A stretch of 64,000 nucleotides of DNA, from NCBI RefSeq assembly GCF_000308655.1, contig NZ_BAGC01000113.1, positions 1 through 64,000 of the forward strand, given 5' to 3'. This stretch comes from Nocardia niigatensis NBRC 100131. Its GTDB lineage: Bacteria > Actinomycetota > Actinomycetes > Mycobacteriales > Mycobacteriaceae. How positions within the stretch are numbered: the first letter of the stretch is position 1; the number at the start of each line of letters is the position of its first letter. A program made the position numbers and the translations under genes. The notes under the pieces were generated by a model. It was not told where the DNA came from. It did no database searches and worked only from the letters and a program-made list of their open reading frames with translations. Positions 8,173 through 16,852 of this stretch are shown here, in pieces.

Positions 8173-9585
8173 ATGTCGACCCACACTCACCACAACCCGC
8201 ACACACCCGCTCGCGATGTCACACCCGAAGCGGCGGTCGCACGACTACAGGCGACCTTCACTTCCGGGAAGACCCGGCCGCTGCGCTGGCGACTGGAACA
8301 GCTGACGGCTCTGGAGCGTCTCCTGACGTCCGGGGAGGCCCAGATCGCAGCAGCCCTCGCCTCGGATCTCGGCAGGCCCCCGACTGACACCTTTCTCGGG
8401 GATATCGCCCCCACTGCCGCCGAGGCGAGGTACGCGCGCAAGCGCCTGAGGTCATGGACGAAGCCGGCCCGCGTCCATCTTCCGCTTGCCCAGTTCCCCG
8501 GGCGAGCATGGTACGAGTACGAGCCCCTCGGCGTCACCTTCCTCATCGCGCCGTGGAACTACCCGATCTACCTGGCACTCGGACCTCTGGTCGCCGCCAT
8601 CGCGGCGGGTAACTGCGCGGTGATCAAGCCCTCGGAACACGCACCGGAGACGGCGCGAGTGCTGGTGGAACTGGTGGCAGAGCACCTGGATCCCGACGCG
8701 TTCGCGGTGCTCGAAGGCGGGCCGGACGTCACGCGGGACGTCCTGGCACAGGGAGTGGACCTCGCTTTCTTCACCGGGGGACCCGAGGTCGGAAAAGCCG
8801 TGATGGCCGCCGCGGCTCCCTATCTCACGCCGGTCGTTCTCGAACTCGGAGGCAAATGCCCGGTCGTGGTGGCCGAGGATGCGAATCTGCAAGTCGCCGC
8901 GCGCCGTATCGCGTGGACGAAGCTCATGAACTCGGGTCAGACCTGCGTCGCGCCGGACTACCTCTTGGTCGCGGACTCGGTGCTCGCCGATTTCGAGCGC
9001 GAGCTGGCGACGGCGGTGAGGGACATGAGCCCGAACGGCGACGGCGGCAAGCAACTGCCGATCGTGAATTCGCGCCACGCCGCCCGATTGCAGGGTCTGC
9101 TCGACGGTCACGGCGGCCGCATTCTCCAGGGCGGCCGTATCGATGCCGAACATGCCCGAGCGGACCTGACGATCATCGAGTCGCCCGACCTGGGATCGGC
9201 TTTGATGACCGAAGAGATCTTCGGTCCGCTGCTTCCGATCGTCCCGATCTCGTCGTTCGACGCCGCGCTGGCATATATTCGTCGCGGCCCGAAGCCGCTG
9301 GCGGCCTACGTATTCACCGAGTCCGGTGCGCTGCGCCGCCGTTTTCGCACCGCCGTCTCGGCGGGCGCGGTGGTCGCCAACCACATCGCGATGCACGTGT
9401 TAACACCCGCGCTGCCCTTTGGTGGCGTGGGCAACTCTGGTATGGGGGCTTACCACGGCAAATGGGGTTTCGAGACCTTCAGCCACCGGAAAGCGAATCT
9501 CGATCGGCCGACCACTATCGACCCGCGAATCGTCTATCCGCCTTACGGCAGGCTGGCGGAGCGCTTGCTCCGACGGATCTTCTGA
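8173..9585 (+). CDS. Aldehyde dehydrogenase (ALDH3-like)
   Basis: The NAD(P)-dependent enzyme oxidises an aldehyde to a carboxylate. It is 470 residues; FLIAPWNYPIYLALGP binds cofactor, ELGGKCPVVV holds the general base Glu, and NSGQTCVAPDY holds the nucleophilic Cys. The early start, the APWNYP motif and the C-terminal LPFGGVGNSGMGAYHGKWGFETFSH place it in the class 3 / fatty-aldehyde group, as does the hydrophobic-basic C-terminus (LAERLLRRIF) that could touch the membrane. It lies 37 bases after the reductase and its 3' end overlaps the convergent TetR gene by 43 bases. It would supply acid for the adjacent CoA ligase. Confidence 0.9.
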   Translation: MSTHTHHNPHTPARDVTPEAAVARLQATFTSGKTRPLRWRLEQLTALERLLTSGEAQIAAALASDLGRPPTDTFLGDIAPTAAEARYARKRLRSWTKPARVHLPLAQFPGRAWYEYEPLGVTFLIAPWNYPIYLALGPLVAAIAAGNCAVIKPSEHAPETARVLVELVAEHLDPDAFAVLEGGPDVTRDVLAQGVDLAFFTGGPEVGKAVMAAAAPYLTPVVLELGGKCPVVVAEDANLQVAARRIAWTKLMNSGQTCVAPDYLLVADSVLADFERELATAVRDMSPNGDGGKQLPIVNSRHAARLQGLLDGHGGRILQGGRIDAEHARADLTIIESPDLGSALMTEEIFGPLLPIVPISSFDAALAYIRRGPKPLAAYVFTESGALRRRFRTAVSAGAVVANHIAMHVLTPALPFGGVGNSGMGAYHGKWGFETFSHRKANLDRPTTIDPRIVYPPYGRLAERLLRRIF

Positions 9586-10160
9586 TCGGTCTCAGGCGCC
9601 GGATCCCGCGCGAGCGATTCCAGTCGCGCCATGACGACGCGCTCCAACTCGTCGAAGACAACGTTGAAGTCCTTGGTCGTGACAGGCGATCGCCACTGCT
9701 GCAGTCCTACCAGCAAGGTGATCGCCATGATAGCCAGGCGGTGGGCCTCGGCGCGGGTGCGGACGGCCGGCCGCAGCAGCTCGGTCACCGCTTTCAGACG
9801 CCGTTCGTCCACGCGCTTCTGCGCGTCAGCGACGACGGGGTTGGTGTGGGCCCAGGACCGGATTGCCGCCTCGGCCGCATGGGGAAGTGTCGCCGAGAGC
9901 TTCTTCATGGTGCGGATTCGAGCGACCGGATCCTCCGGCACGTTCGACAACGCGACGATCCGGTCGGTCTGAGACTGTTCCCAATAGGCGAGGAACTCGG
10001 TGACGAACCCGTCGAAAGAACCGAAATAGCCGTAGAACGAGCCTGTGGTGACCTGGAGGGCGCGGCACATCTCGTTGATCTTCAACCGTCCCGCTCCGTC
10101 GGTGCCGAGAATCCGCAGGGCGGTATCGAAGTAGTCCTCGCGGGTGACGAGCTGGCGCAT
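9543..10160 (-). CDS. TetR-family regulator of the P450 cluster
   Basis: The protein has 205 residues from the ATG at 10160, which follows AAGGGAAAGGG. The N-terminal helix-turn-helix reads DTALRILGTDGAGRLKINEMCRALQV...TGSFYGYFGSFDGF, the standard TetR pattern; the C-terminal domain is the variable ligand pocket. It sits between the aldehyde dehydrogenase (convergent, overlapping 43 bases) and the SDR (divergent). Three near-identical AT-rich sites in the cluster (7066, 10275, 16449) are its probable operators, so it would act as repressor of all three transcripts and of itself. The inducer is probably the pathway substrate or a CoA ester. Confidence 0.85.
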   Translation of the reverse strand: MRQLVTREDYFDTALRILGTDGAGRLKINEMCRALQVTTGSFYGYFGSFDGFVTEFLAYWEQSQTDRIVALSNVPEDPVARIRTMKKLSATLPHAAEAAIRSWAHTNPVVADAQKRVDERRLKAVTELLRPAVRTRAEAHRLAIMAITLLVGLQQWRSPVTTKDFNVVFDELERVVMARLESLARDPAPETDQKIRRSKRSASLP

Positions 10161-10274
10161 ATGCCCTTTCCCTTGAACGGCCGGTCGAGAAAATCCGAGT
10201 GAAGTGTAGGCGCCGTTATGTTCGATGTGAGGCACCGGCCGGGCCCGGAGGACGCACGGGACTATCCATAGCCA

Positions 10275-10297
10275 ATGTAATGTAACTTATAGTTCAT
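10275..10297. promoter_or_regulatory. Operator-like site B (TetR regulon)
   Basis: AATGTAATGTAACTTATAGT begins at 10274 in the divergent spacer between the TetR gene and the SDR gene. It is identical at 19 of 20 positions to the reverse complement of site C upstream of the SCP2 operon, far more than expected by chance in this high-GC DNA. Confidence 0.7.
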
Positions 10298-10328
10298 TTG
10301 TTGCAGTAGCACGATGTGGAGGAATCTC

Positions 10329-11162
10329 ATGCCCACCAGCCATAGTCTGCGCAGCAAGCGCGTCGTCATCACCGGAGCGGGGCGAGGCATCGGCCTAGCC
10401 ACCGCGCACGTGTTCCTCACCCGAGGCGCGCGGGTCGTGATCGGCGACATCGATCTGGACGCGGCCGAAGCGAGTGCCGAGCGCCTCGGGGCCGGCACGA
10501 TCGCGCTGCCTCTGGATGTCACCGATGTCGCCTCGTTCGACACCTTCGTCGGAAAGGCGGAAAGTAGCCTCGGCGGCATCGACGTCCTCGTCAACAATGC
10601 CGGGGTAATGCCCATCGGGCCGTTCCTGGAGTTGTCGGCTCAGACCGAAGCGCGGTCGTTGCAGATCAATGTCCTCGGCGTGCTCACCGGTATGCGGCTG
10701 GCGCTGCGGCGGTTCGTCGCGCAGGGACACGGTCATCTGGTCAACGTTGCCTCCACCGCCGGCTTGGCCCCGATCCCGGGCGGGGTCACCTACTGTGCGG
10801 AGAAGGCTGCGATCATCCACGCGACCGAAGCGGCCCGGGTCGAGTTCGGTTCCGACCGGATCCGTTTCAGCTGCGTCATGCCGGCTTTCACCAACACTGA
10901 GCTGGTGTCGGGAACGGCGGGCCTGAAGCTGATTCGCAACGTCGAGCCGTCCGAGGTCGCCGAGGCGATTGCGGAAGCGGTCGAGACAGGGCGCAAGGAC
11001 GTGTTCGTGCCCCGTGTCCTCGGCCCGCTGCTGAAAACGCAGCCGCTCCTCGGTCGCCACATCCGCGACGTGTTCAACCGGCGGACAGGCGCCTACGACA
11101 CCTTCCTGACGATCGATCACTCAGCGCGCGCCGCCTACGACGCCCGGGTCGAGAACTCCTGA
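10329..11162 (+). CDS. Short-chain dehydrogenase/reductase
   Basis: A 277-residue classical SDR with the cofactor motif TGAGRGIG near the N-terminus, NNAGVMP, the SxxGL-type serine strand (NVASTAGLAPIPG) and the catalytic pair in YCAEKAA. GGAGG at 10318-10322 fixes the ATG at 10329. The DIDLDAAEA segment after beta-2 (Asp at the end of the strand) suggests NAD(H) preference. It would oxidise an alcohol in the pathway. Its stop TGA shares one base with the start of the LLM gene (TGATG), so the two are translationally coupled. Confidence 0.9.
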   Translation: MPTSHSLRSKRVVITGAGRGIGLATAHVFLTRGARVVIGDIDLDAAEASAERLGAGTIALPLDVTDVASFDTFVGKAESSLGGIDVLVNNAGVMPIGPFLELSAQTEARSLQINVLGVLTGMRLALRRFVAQGHGHLVNVASTAGLAPIPGGVTYCAEKAAIIHATEAARVEFGSDRIRFSCVMPAFTNTELVSGTAGLKLIRNVEPSEVAEAIAEAVETGRKDVFVPRVLGPLLKTQPLLGRHIRDVFNRRTGAYDTFLTIDHSARAAYDARVENS

Positions 11163-12205
11163 TGCGCGTCGGACTGATCATCGATTACTCGGGCGGGTTC
11201 GAGGAAGCCGCTGAATTACTGCCGGCCTACGAGCAGGCAGGTCTCGGTCTCGTCAGTGTCGCTGAAGCCTATTCGTTCGACGCCGTAAGCATGGTTGGCT
11301 ACCTGGCGGCACGCAGCAGCACGATTGAACTGTGCACTTCTATCCTGCAACTGTTCTCCCGGACTCCGACGCTGACAGCGATGACCGCCGCGGGCCTCGA
11401 TAAGGTCTCGAAGGGCCGATTCACACTCGGGATCGGCGCCTCAGGTCCGCAGGTCGTGGAGGGCTTTCACGGCGTGCCCTATGACGCGCCGCTGGGACGC
11501 ACACGCGAGATCGTCGAAATCTGCCGTCGCGTCTGGGCCCGCGAGGTGGTTCGGTTCGAAGGACGCCACTACCGGATTCCGCTACCCCCCGGTGCGGGAG
11601 GAACCGGTCTGGGGAAGCCGTTGAAGCTGATCAACCATCCGGTGCGGGCGCGCATCCCGGTGTCGGTGGCCGCCTTGGGACCGAAGAACGTAGCCTTGGC
11701 CGCAGAGATCGCGGAGTCCTGGCAACCGTTGTTCTTTCACCCGGGTTACAGTGACAAGGTGTGGGGCGATGCACTACGGGCCGGCTTCGCAGAGCGCGAC
11801 CCAGCCCTGGGCCCCTTGGATGTGATGCTCCAGGTCCCGTTCTTCGTGGGCAATGCCACCACCGGCGTGCTGGGCGCGGTGCGGGCGCAGCTCGCACTCT
11901 ACATAGGTGGCATGGGCGCACCGGAAAAGAACTTCTACAACCAGCTCACCCGGCGCTATGGCTTCGATGCGGCGGCCCAGAAAATTTCGAGCCTGTACCT
12001 GGCGGGCAGGAAGTCCGAGGCGGCTGCCGCAGTTCCGGAAGAGCTGGTGCGTGCGGTGTCACTGATCGGCACGCCGGGCGAGATCGCCACACAGGTCGCC
12101 AAGTTCTCCGCCGCGGGCGTGACTACACTGCTGGTGAATCCGCTGGCGGGCTCGCCCGAAGCGAAGGTCGACCAGGTGCGCCAACTGTGTGAGATGACGG
12201 GCTGA
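11162..12205 (+). CDS. LLM-class F420/flavin-dependent oxidoreductase
   Basis: The 347-residue protein has the luciferase-like monooxygenase TIM barrel: GLIIDYSGGFEEAAELLPAYEQAGL at the start, CTSILQLFSRTPTLTAMTAAGLDKVSKGRFTLGIGASGPQ in the core, and a C-terminal SLIGTPGEIATQVAKFSAAGVTTLLV strand-helix. This pattern is common to mycobacterial F420-dependent oxidoreductases. The reaction is unknown; it is coupled to the SDR start-stop overlap and precedes a strong terminator. It could catalyse a hydride transfer on the same alcohol/ketone substrate. Confidence 0.85.
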   Translation: MRVGLIIDYSGGFEEAAELLPAYEQAGLGLVSVAEAYSFDAVSMVGYLAARSSTIELCTSILQLFSRTPTLTAMTAAGLDKVSKGRFTLGIGASGPQVVEGFHGVPYDAPLGRTREIVEICRRVWAREVVRFEGRHYRIPLPPGAGGTGLGKPLKLINHPVRARIPVSVAALGPKNVALAAEIAESWQPLFFHPGYSDKVWGDALRAGFAERDPALGPLDVMLQVPFFVGNATTGVLGAVRAQLALYIGGMGAPEKNFYNQLTRRYGFDAAAQKISSLYLAGRKSEAAAAVPEELVRAVSLIGTPGEIATQVAKFSAAGVTTLLVNPLAGSPEAKVDQVRQLCEMTG

Positions 12206-12240
12206 GCCGCTTCGATGCGGCCGTCTCCGTAGCGAACGAC

Positions 12241-12279
12241 AACGGCGGGCCGGGACAATCATCGTCCCGGCCCGCCGTT
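12241..12279. terminator. Strong bidirectional hairpin terminator
   Basis: A perfect 16-base-pair stem (12241-12256 AACGGCGGGCCGGGAC with 12264-12279) closes a 7-base loop. It lies between the ends of the convergent LLM and P450 genes, so it can stop transcription from both sides. There is no long T run, as is usual in actinobacteria. Confidence 0.85.
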
Positions 12280-12301
12280 GCCCCGTCAGTGTGCGGTCGT
12301 G

Positions 12302-13573
12302 TCAGTGCGCGATGGGGCATCCGGTGCTCGCGCGCATGCCTTTCACCGCCCCTGCGAAGTTACCGACCAACAGTTCCGGCTCGCCGAGTTCGAGGTTCGG
12401 GATCCGGTGGAACAGCTGATCGAACATGTGCCTCAGCATCTTGCGGGCCAGGAAGCTGCCGAGGCAGAAGTGCGGGCCTCCGCCGCCGAACCCTACGTGG
12501 CCGTTGGGGTTTCGGCTGATGTCGAATTGCCACGGGTTGTCGAAGACCGTCTCGTCCCGGTTCCCGGATGAATAGAACATCACGACCCAGTCGCCCTTGC
12601 GGATCTGCTGCCCGCCCAGCACCGTGTCGCGGGTCGCCGTGCGCCGGAAGGTCATCACAGGGGTGACCCAGCGAACGACTTCCTCCACGGCGGCGTCGAT
12701 GCGTCCTTCGAAGTCCTCCATGAGGTAGGCAAGCTGGTCGCGATTCTCGAGGAAGACCTTGGTCCCGAGGCTGATGGTCGACCGCGTGGTGTCGTTGCCG
12801 GCGAAGGACATCAGCACGAACATCGACGCCAGTTCGTCCTCGGTGAGGGGTCGGCCATCCACCTCCGCCTGGACCAGGTTGGTCCAGACGTCGTCCCGTG
12901 GACACTGCTTGGTCATCTCCGCGAACTGCAGGCCAAGCGTCAGGTTCCCGACCAGCGCTTCGCTCATGACTTCGCCGGGCTCGCGGCCCTGGGTGATATC
13001 CGGGTCGTTCCAGCCGGCCAGCACGTCGGCATGGTGTGCGGCCTCGTCCCGGTACTCCGGCGGCAATCCCGCGATGTCGTAGAAGGTGTTCATCGGCATC
13101 TGCTTGGACACATGCTCGACGAAGTCGCCCTCCCTCACCACCAGGAAGTCGTCGACGATCGTGATTGCCCGATCCCGGATACGATCCTCGATCTTGGTGA
13201 CCTGGCGAGGAGTGAACGCCGAGCTCATCAGCTTCCGCAGCCGCTGATGACGCTCGCCGTCCATCGCCAGGAACGACGACGCCGCCTCGAGCACGTCGCT
13301 GGGAATGTCCTCGAGTTGGACGCCCTCACCCGAGCAATAGGTCTCGGCATCCATCGAGACCTGCCGGATCAAGTCGTGGGTGACCACCGCCCAGTAACCG
13401 GGAATTTCCGGTACCGCGATGACACTGTCCACCGGCGGCTGCCAGCTCACCGGACTACGACGCCGAAGATCGGCGAAGGACTTGTCCCGCTCTTGTGGCG
13501 ATAGCGCCCAGAACGCGCGACTGGACACGTTCACCGGATCGAACTCGCGCTCTCCGTTCACATTCGGTTCCAT
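12302..13573 (-). CDS. Cytochrome P450
   Basis: A 423-residue soluble bacterial P450. The I-helix oxygen-activating motif is SFAGNDTTRS, the K-helix ExxR is in AAVEEVVRW, and the heme-binding loop is FGGGGPHFCLGSFLARK with the cysteine ligand. The sequence style is like the steroid/terpenoid-oxidising CYP125/142/124 group of mycobacteria, though I cannot assign the family number. The ATG at 13573 follows AAGGAG and lies five bases after the stop of the upstream kinase gene, so it is the last gene of the four-gene minus operon. Redox partners (ferredoxin 15809-16003 and reductase 7161-8135) are in the same cluster. Confidence 0.92.
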   Translation of the reverse strand: MEPNVNGEREFDPVNVSSRAFWALSPQERDKSFADLRRRSPVSWQPPVDSVIAVPEIPGYWAVVTHDLIRQVSMDAETYCSGEGVQLEDIPSDVLEAASSFLAMDGERHQRLRKLMSSAFTPRQVTKIEDRIRDRAITIVDDFLVVREGDFVEHVSKQMPMNTFYDIAGLPPEYRDEAAHHADVLAGWNDPDITQGREPGEVMSEALVGNLTLGLQFAEMTKQCPRDDVWTNLVQAEVDGRPLTEDELASMFVLMSFAGNDTTRSTISLGTKVFLENRDQLAYLMEDFEGRIDAAVEEVVRWVTPVMTFRRTATRDTVLGGQQIRKGDWVVMFYSSGNRDETVFDNPWQFDISRNPNGHVGFGGGGPHFCLGSFLARKMLRHMFDQLFHRIPNLELGEPELLVGNFAGAVKGMRASTGCPIAH

Positions 13574-13578
13574 CGAAC

Positions 13579-15570
13579 TTACGCTCCTTGCTCTTGGTTG
13601 ATGTTCCACTCGATCCAGCCGACGCCCTCGATGCCGTCGCAGGTCCGGACCTTTGCCATGGCTCGTGGGAAGTACGCCACCCGGCCGTCGGGAGCGAGCA
13701 TCCGCAACGCCCCCCACGCGATGGGTTCGATAGCGAGGGACTGCGGACCGGGTGCGGCCGCCATGGTCGCCTCGGTGATGAGCCCGTTGTCTGCGATGTC
13801 CTGTTCGGTGGTGCCCCCGGTGAGCTCGGTGACTTGCCCGTTCTTCTGGACGTAACCGACCGCGAACCCGGGCAGTTGCGGGATCGTCACCGCGTGGGTG
13901 TGGGTGCCGTCCTGCAGGTGGAAGGCGTTCCACATCCAGTCGTTGGCCCACCAGTCGCGGGAACCCCAGGAGTGGTCGCGCTGGCCCACCGCGTCGAGCC
14001 GGAAGGTCTCGTCGCCGACTCGGACACTGCCGGTGACGCGGCAAGGGATCTCGTAGCGCGTGGAGGCGCGCCAGGCGTAGGGCACCCCTTCGGTGGTCCA
14101 GGTGAGGTCGAACTCGACATCGATCGGGTCGCCGGCCTCGCCGCGCAGCGGCGCAGAGTGGTCGTCGAACGATTCGCCGCGGCCGCGGACAACGACACGA
14201 TAGGACCGCAGCGGCTCGTCGCAGCCGAGTTCGACGCGGTATCCCGGCCCCTCGACGATCTGCCGTTCCCCGTCGCCGGCCGGCATTGGCGCGTGCGCGT
14301 CCACGAGCATGACAGCCGGGCGGCCGGCTCGGACGACGGACACGGTGACCAGCGATTCGTCCTGATTGGGGAGTCGGCCGAGACGGGCGTAGACACCGGT
14401 GTCGGCATTGTCGGTGACGGCGTCGAAGTACCAGCTCTCGTTCCACAGCGGTTCGCTGCCGGTGCTGTGCGGACGCTCGTCGGCGGCATCCGGCTGCAGC
14501 GGCGCCGGGGCGCTGCCCTGATCGGGCAGCAGTTCCAGCGCGCCGAGATCGGAGATCTGGCGGCAGACCCGCTCGAGCAGTGCCATGAACATGTCGTCAC
14601 CGCGGTCGGTGCGGACCACGACCATGGCCGGAACGATGATCATCGCCAGCGCCCAGAAGGTTTGGCGCCGGTACTCTTCCCAGCATTGTTCCCAGGTGAA
14701 ATTGGTGACGCCCTGGGCCATCAGCTCGTCGTAGTAGGTGCGCACTATGTCGTGTTCGTGCTCCTTGCGCACGTCCGGCTCCAGCGCGCCGCCGAGGAAG
14801 TAGGCAGCATCGAGCATCACCGGTCCCCAGGTCATGGTCTGCCAATCCACGACCGTGCATCGGTCGCCGGCGAAAAGCAGGTTGTCGAGCCGGAAATCGC
14901 CGTGGACGAGCCCGAGCGGGGGGCGCCGGTCGGCCGTATGCGCGTCGGCGACCGCGACGTACGCGCCACAGATCGCGGCCTGCTCGGCACTGATCCGATC
15001 GGCGTACCGGTCGAGGAAGCCCGGCAGCAGCGCCGCCATCAACGTCTGGTTGATGGGCGTCTCGAGATTGAGGTAGTCGGCCGTTCCGACCGCGACGTCG
15101 TTGAAAACGGGCGCGTGCAGACGAGCGAGTTCCCGCACCGCGGTATGTGCCGTTGCCGGGGCGCATCCGGCGATCTGGTCACCTGCTGCCGCGTCCGCGA
15201 TGTCCTCCAAGACCAGGGTGAACCATCCTTCGGCCTGGTCGTAGACCGCCAGGTGACATCTGGGAAGAGAGCCACCGAGACGTCCACCGAGCTCCCGGTA
15301 GAAAGCGATCTCACGGAAATAGGCACCCATACCGACACCGGTCGCCCTGCTGCCGTCGTCGTCGGAGGCGACCTTGACGACCACGGAACCACCGCCGGCA
15401 TCGTGGGTGAACTCGACGCGGTAGTTCTGGCTCATCTGGCCGGTGCCGATCCGCTCGACTCCGGTGATGTCCGCGGAGTCCAGAGCGAGGACCCCCGCCA
15501 GCCAGTCGCCGGTGATTCCCTCCGGCGTCTTGATCAGCAACCCGGTGTCGGTCACAGGCAGTTGGGGCAT
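13579..15570 (-). CDS. APH-type kinase fused to DUF7064-like domain
   Basis: A 663-residue two-domain protein. Residues about 40-330 are an aminoglycoside-phosphotransferase-like kinase: VVVKVASDD (ATP lysine), LGLVHGDFRLDNLLF (catalytic HxD-N) and CTVVDWQTMTWGP (metal Asp). Residues about 370-663 form a second domain with GQRDHSWGSRDWW and WMWNAFHLQDGTHTHAV, matching the AttH/hydroxyneurosporene-synthase-like lipocalin fold now called DUF7064. In mycobacteria such kinases stand with P450 and SDR genes of lipid catabolism; phosphorylation of a substrate alcohol is plausible but unproven. ATG at 15570 follows AAGGAA. It lies between the ferredoxin and P450 genes of one operon. Confidence 0.85.
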   Translation of the reverse strand: MPQLPVTDTGLLIKTPEGITGDWLAGVLALDSADITGVERIGTGQMSQNYRVEFTHDAGGGSVVVKVASDDDGSRATGVGMGAYFREIAFYRELGGRLGGSLPRCHLAVYDQAEGWFTLVLEDIADAAAGDQIAGCAPATAHTAVRELARLHAPVFNDVAVGTADYLNLETPINQTLMAALLPGFLDRYADRISAEQAAICGAYVAVADAHTADRRPPLGLVHGDFRLDNLLFAGDRCTVVDWQTMTWGPVMLDAAYFLGGALEPDVRKEHEHDIVRTYYDELMAQGVTNFTWEQCWEEYRRQTFWALAMIIVPAMVVVRTDRGDDMFMALLERVCRQISDLGALELLPDQGSAPAPLQPDAADERPHSTGSEPLWNESWYFDAVTDNADTGVYARLGRLPNQDESLVTVSVVRAGRPAVMLVDAHAPMPAGDGERQIVEGPGYRVELGCDEPLRSYRVVVRGRGESFDDHSAPLRGEAGDPIDVEFDLTWTTEGVPYAWRASTRYEIPCRVTGSVRVGDETFRLDAVGQRDHSWGSRDWWANDWMWNAFHLQDGTHTHAVTIPQLPGFAVGYVQKNGQVTELTGGTTEQDIADNGLITEATMAAAPGPQSLAIEPIAWGALRMLAPDGRVAYFPRAMAKVRTCDGIEGVGWIEWNINQEQGA

Positions 15571-15808
15571 GTATGTGTTCCTTGACTACTAGTTCATGTG
15601 TGCACTTCCGCCGAGTGCGTGTCGGAATTCCGAGTCGCCCGTCGAGGGTTCGATCGGCACCTCGCCGCGTACATGTTCCGGCCCCGCGTGGGGACCTGGT
15701 CACGTTGTGCCGGTCGGGGACTGCGGGGCCGAACATTCGACTGTCATCGACCGGGTTCGGCTGTGGCGGACAGAGCGGGGTCACCCGCCCGGGATGCTGA
15801 TCCGCGAA

Positions 15809-16003
15809 TCAGTCGTCGGCGATCGATAGCGATCCGGTCGGGCACGACCGGACACAGCGCTCGATCTGCTCGCGCCGCGACTCGTCGAATTCGGCCGCGA
15901 GAATAATCAGCTCCCCCTGATGACCGACCTCAAATCGAGCGGGGTCCGCAGCCTCGCAGGCGCCCATACCCATGCAGGTCGCTCGATTAACCACGATCTT
16001 CAA
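15809..16003 (-). CDS. Small 3Fe-4S-type ferredoxin
   Basis: The 64-residue protein has CMGMGAC near residue 10-16 and CVRSCPTG near residue 50-54, the Cys spacing of actinobacterial ferredoxins that serve P450s, in which a non-Cys residue replaces the middle ligand of the first motif and a 3Fe-4S cluster results. It starts with TTG at 16003, after GAGGGA, 12 bases beyond the SCP2 stop. It should pass electrons to the P450 encoded two genes downstream. About 240 bases separate it from the kinase gene; I see no other gene in that gap. Confidence 0.9.
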   Translation of the reverse strand: MKIVVNRATCMGMGACEAADPARFEVGHQGELIILAAEFDESRREQIERCVRSCPTGSLSIADD

Positions 16004-16015
16004 CGCTGTTCTCCC

Positions 16016-16417
16016 TCAGACGAGAAGGTCATTGCGTCCGGCCTCCTTCAGCGAGGCGATATAGACGGGGAACATGCGCTTGCTCAACGGGGCGAGCTTG
16101 AGCAGGCTCGCGATATTGCCCTCGACCACGATCGAACGCCGCGCCATCGCGAGAGGCAAGTTGACTTTGCCCTGCCAGAAGGCGCTGCCAGTGTCGGCAG
16201 TCATGCGCATCGTCGCATGCGGCGCCGGTTGCCCCTCGCCGCCGCCGACGGTCTGACCGACCATATCCACCACAAGATCGGCATCAGGTTCGGTGAACGC
16301 GAAACGAAGTACCAACCCGGTATTGCGCAGCTTCGGACCGATCTCAGGATCGGCGAACGCAGCGGAGAACACCCCACCGATGAAACGCTCGACTTCCGCA
16401 CTGTTCTGAAAGGCCAT
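16016..16417 (-). CDS. SCP2 sterol-binding-domain protein
   Basis: A 133-residue single-domain protein with the SCP-2 pattern: AEVERFIGGVFSAAF helix, LVLRFAFTEPDADLVVDMVG strand pair, ATMRMTADTGSAFWQGKVNLPLAMARRSIVVEGN, the D..SAFWQGK element being typical of the family. SCP2 proteins bind sterols, fatty acyls or acyl-CoA esters in a hydrophobic tunnel. GAGGAGG precedes the ATG at 16417. It opens the SCP2-ferredoxin-kinase-P450 operon, downstream of operator site C, and points to a lipidic substrate for the cluster. Confidence 0.85.
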   Translation of the reverse strand: MAFQNSAEVERFIGGVFSAAFADPEIGPKLRNTGLVLRFAFTEPDADLVVDMVGQTVGGGEGQPAPHATMRMTADTGSAFWQGKVNLPLAMARRSIVVEGNIASLLKLAPLSKRMFPVYIASLKEAGRNDLLV

Positions 16418-16448
16418 CCGGCCTCAACCTCCTCGTTCGTTGAGACGT

Positions 16449-16468
16449 ACTATAAGTTACCTTACATT
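16449..16468. promoter_or_regulatory. Operator-like site C (TetR regulon)
   Basis: The reverse complement of 16449-16468 reads AATGTAAGGTAACTTATAGT, one base different from site B at 10274-10293. It lies 32 bases upstream of the SCP2 start, in the promoter of the minus-strand operon. Confidence 0.7.
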
Positions 16469-16619
16469 AGGCGGGCGGCGGGATCGACAAGATTGCGGAC
16501 TCCTCGTAATCACCAGCTCCCATTCCGCGACCGATGGCGTCGCAGCGGCTCCCTGACCGGTGGCCGAGCCTGCCCGACCACGCAGACGCCCCCCGCGGCT
16601 CGCCACGCCGCTGCGTGGA

Positions 16620-16830
16620 TCAGTCGATGCCGTAGCGTGCGGTGATGGCGTCGACACGGTCGAGCAAATCGTCGAGCTCGTCGAAGACCTCCTTGCTACG
16701 CCAGCGGGCGGCGATCCCGCGTTCGAACCAGCTGTCGTCCAGCTCGGGGCCGGTCCCGGGCGCGGGGGGCGCGAACAGGTGGCCGGTGGCGATATCGCAG
16801 GTCGTCCCAGTGTTCGGCGGATCAACTCCA
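16620..16830 (-). pseudogene. C-terminal gene fragment of unknown protein
   Basis: The minus-strand frame ends with a protein-like segment: TGHLFAPPAPGTGPELDDSW followed by an amphipathic run FERGIAARWRSKEVFDELDD and LLDRVDAITARYGID before the stop at 16620. There is no convincing start codon and the upstream part of the frame runs into the opposite-strand lectin remnant. I treat it as the 3' remainder of a lost gene; it is not recognised. Confidence 0.4.
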
Positions 16831-16852
16831 TGTTCACCCTGCGCGTCATCCC

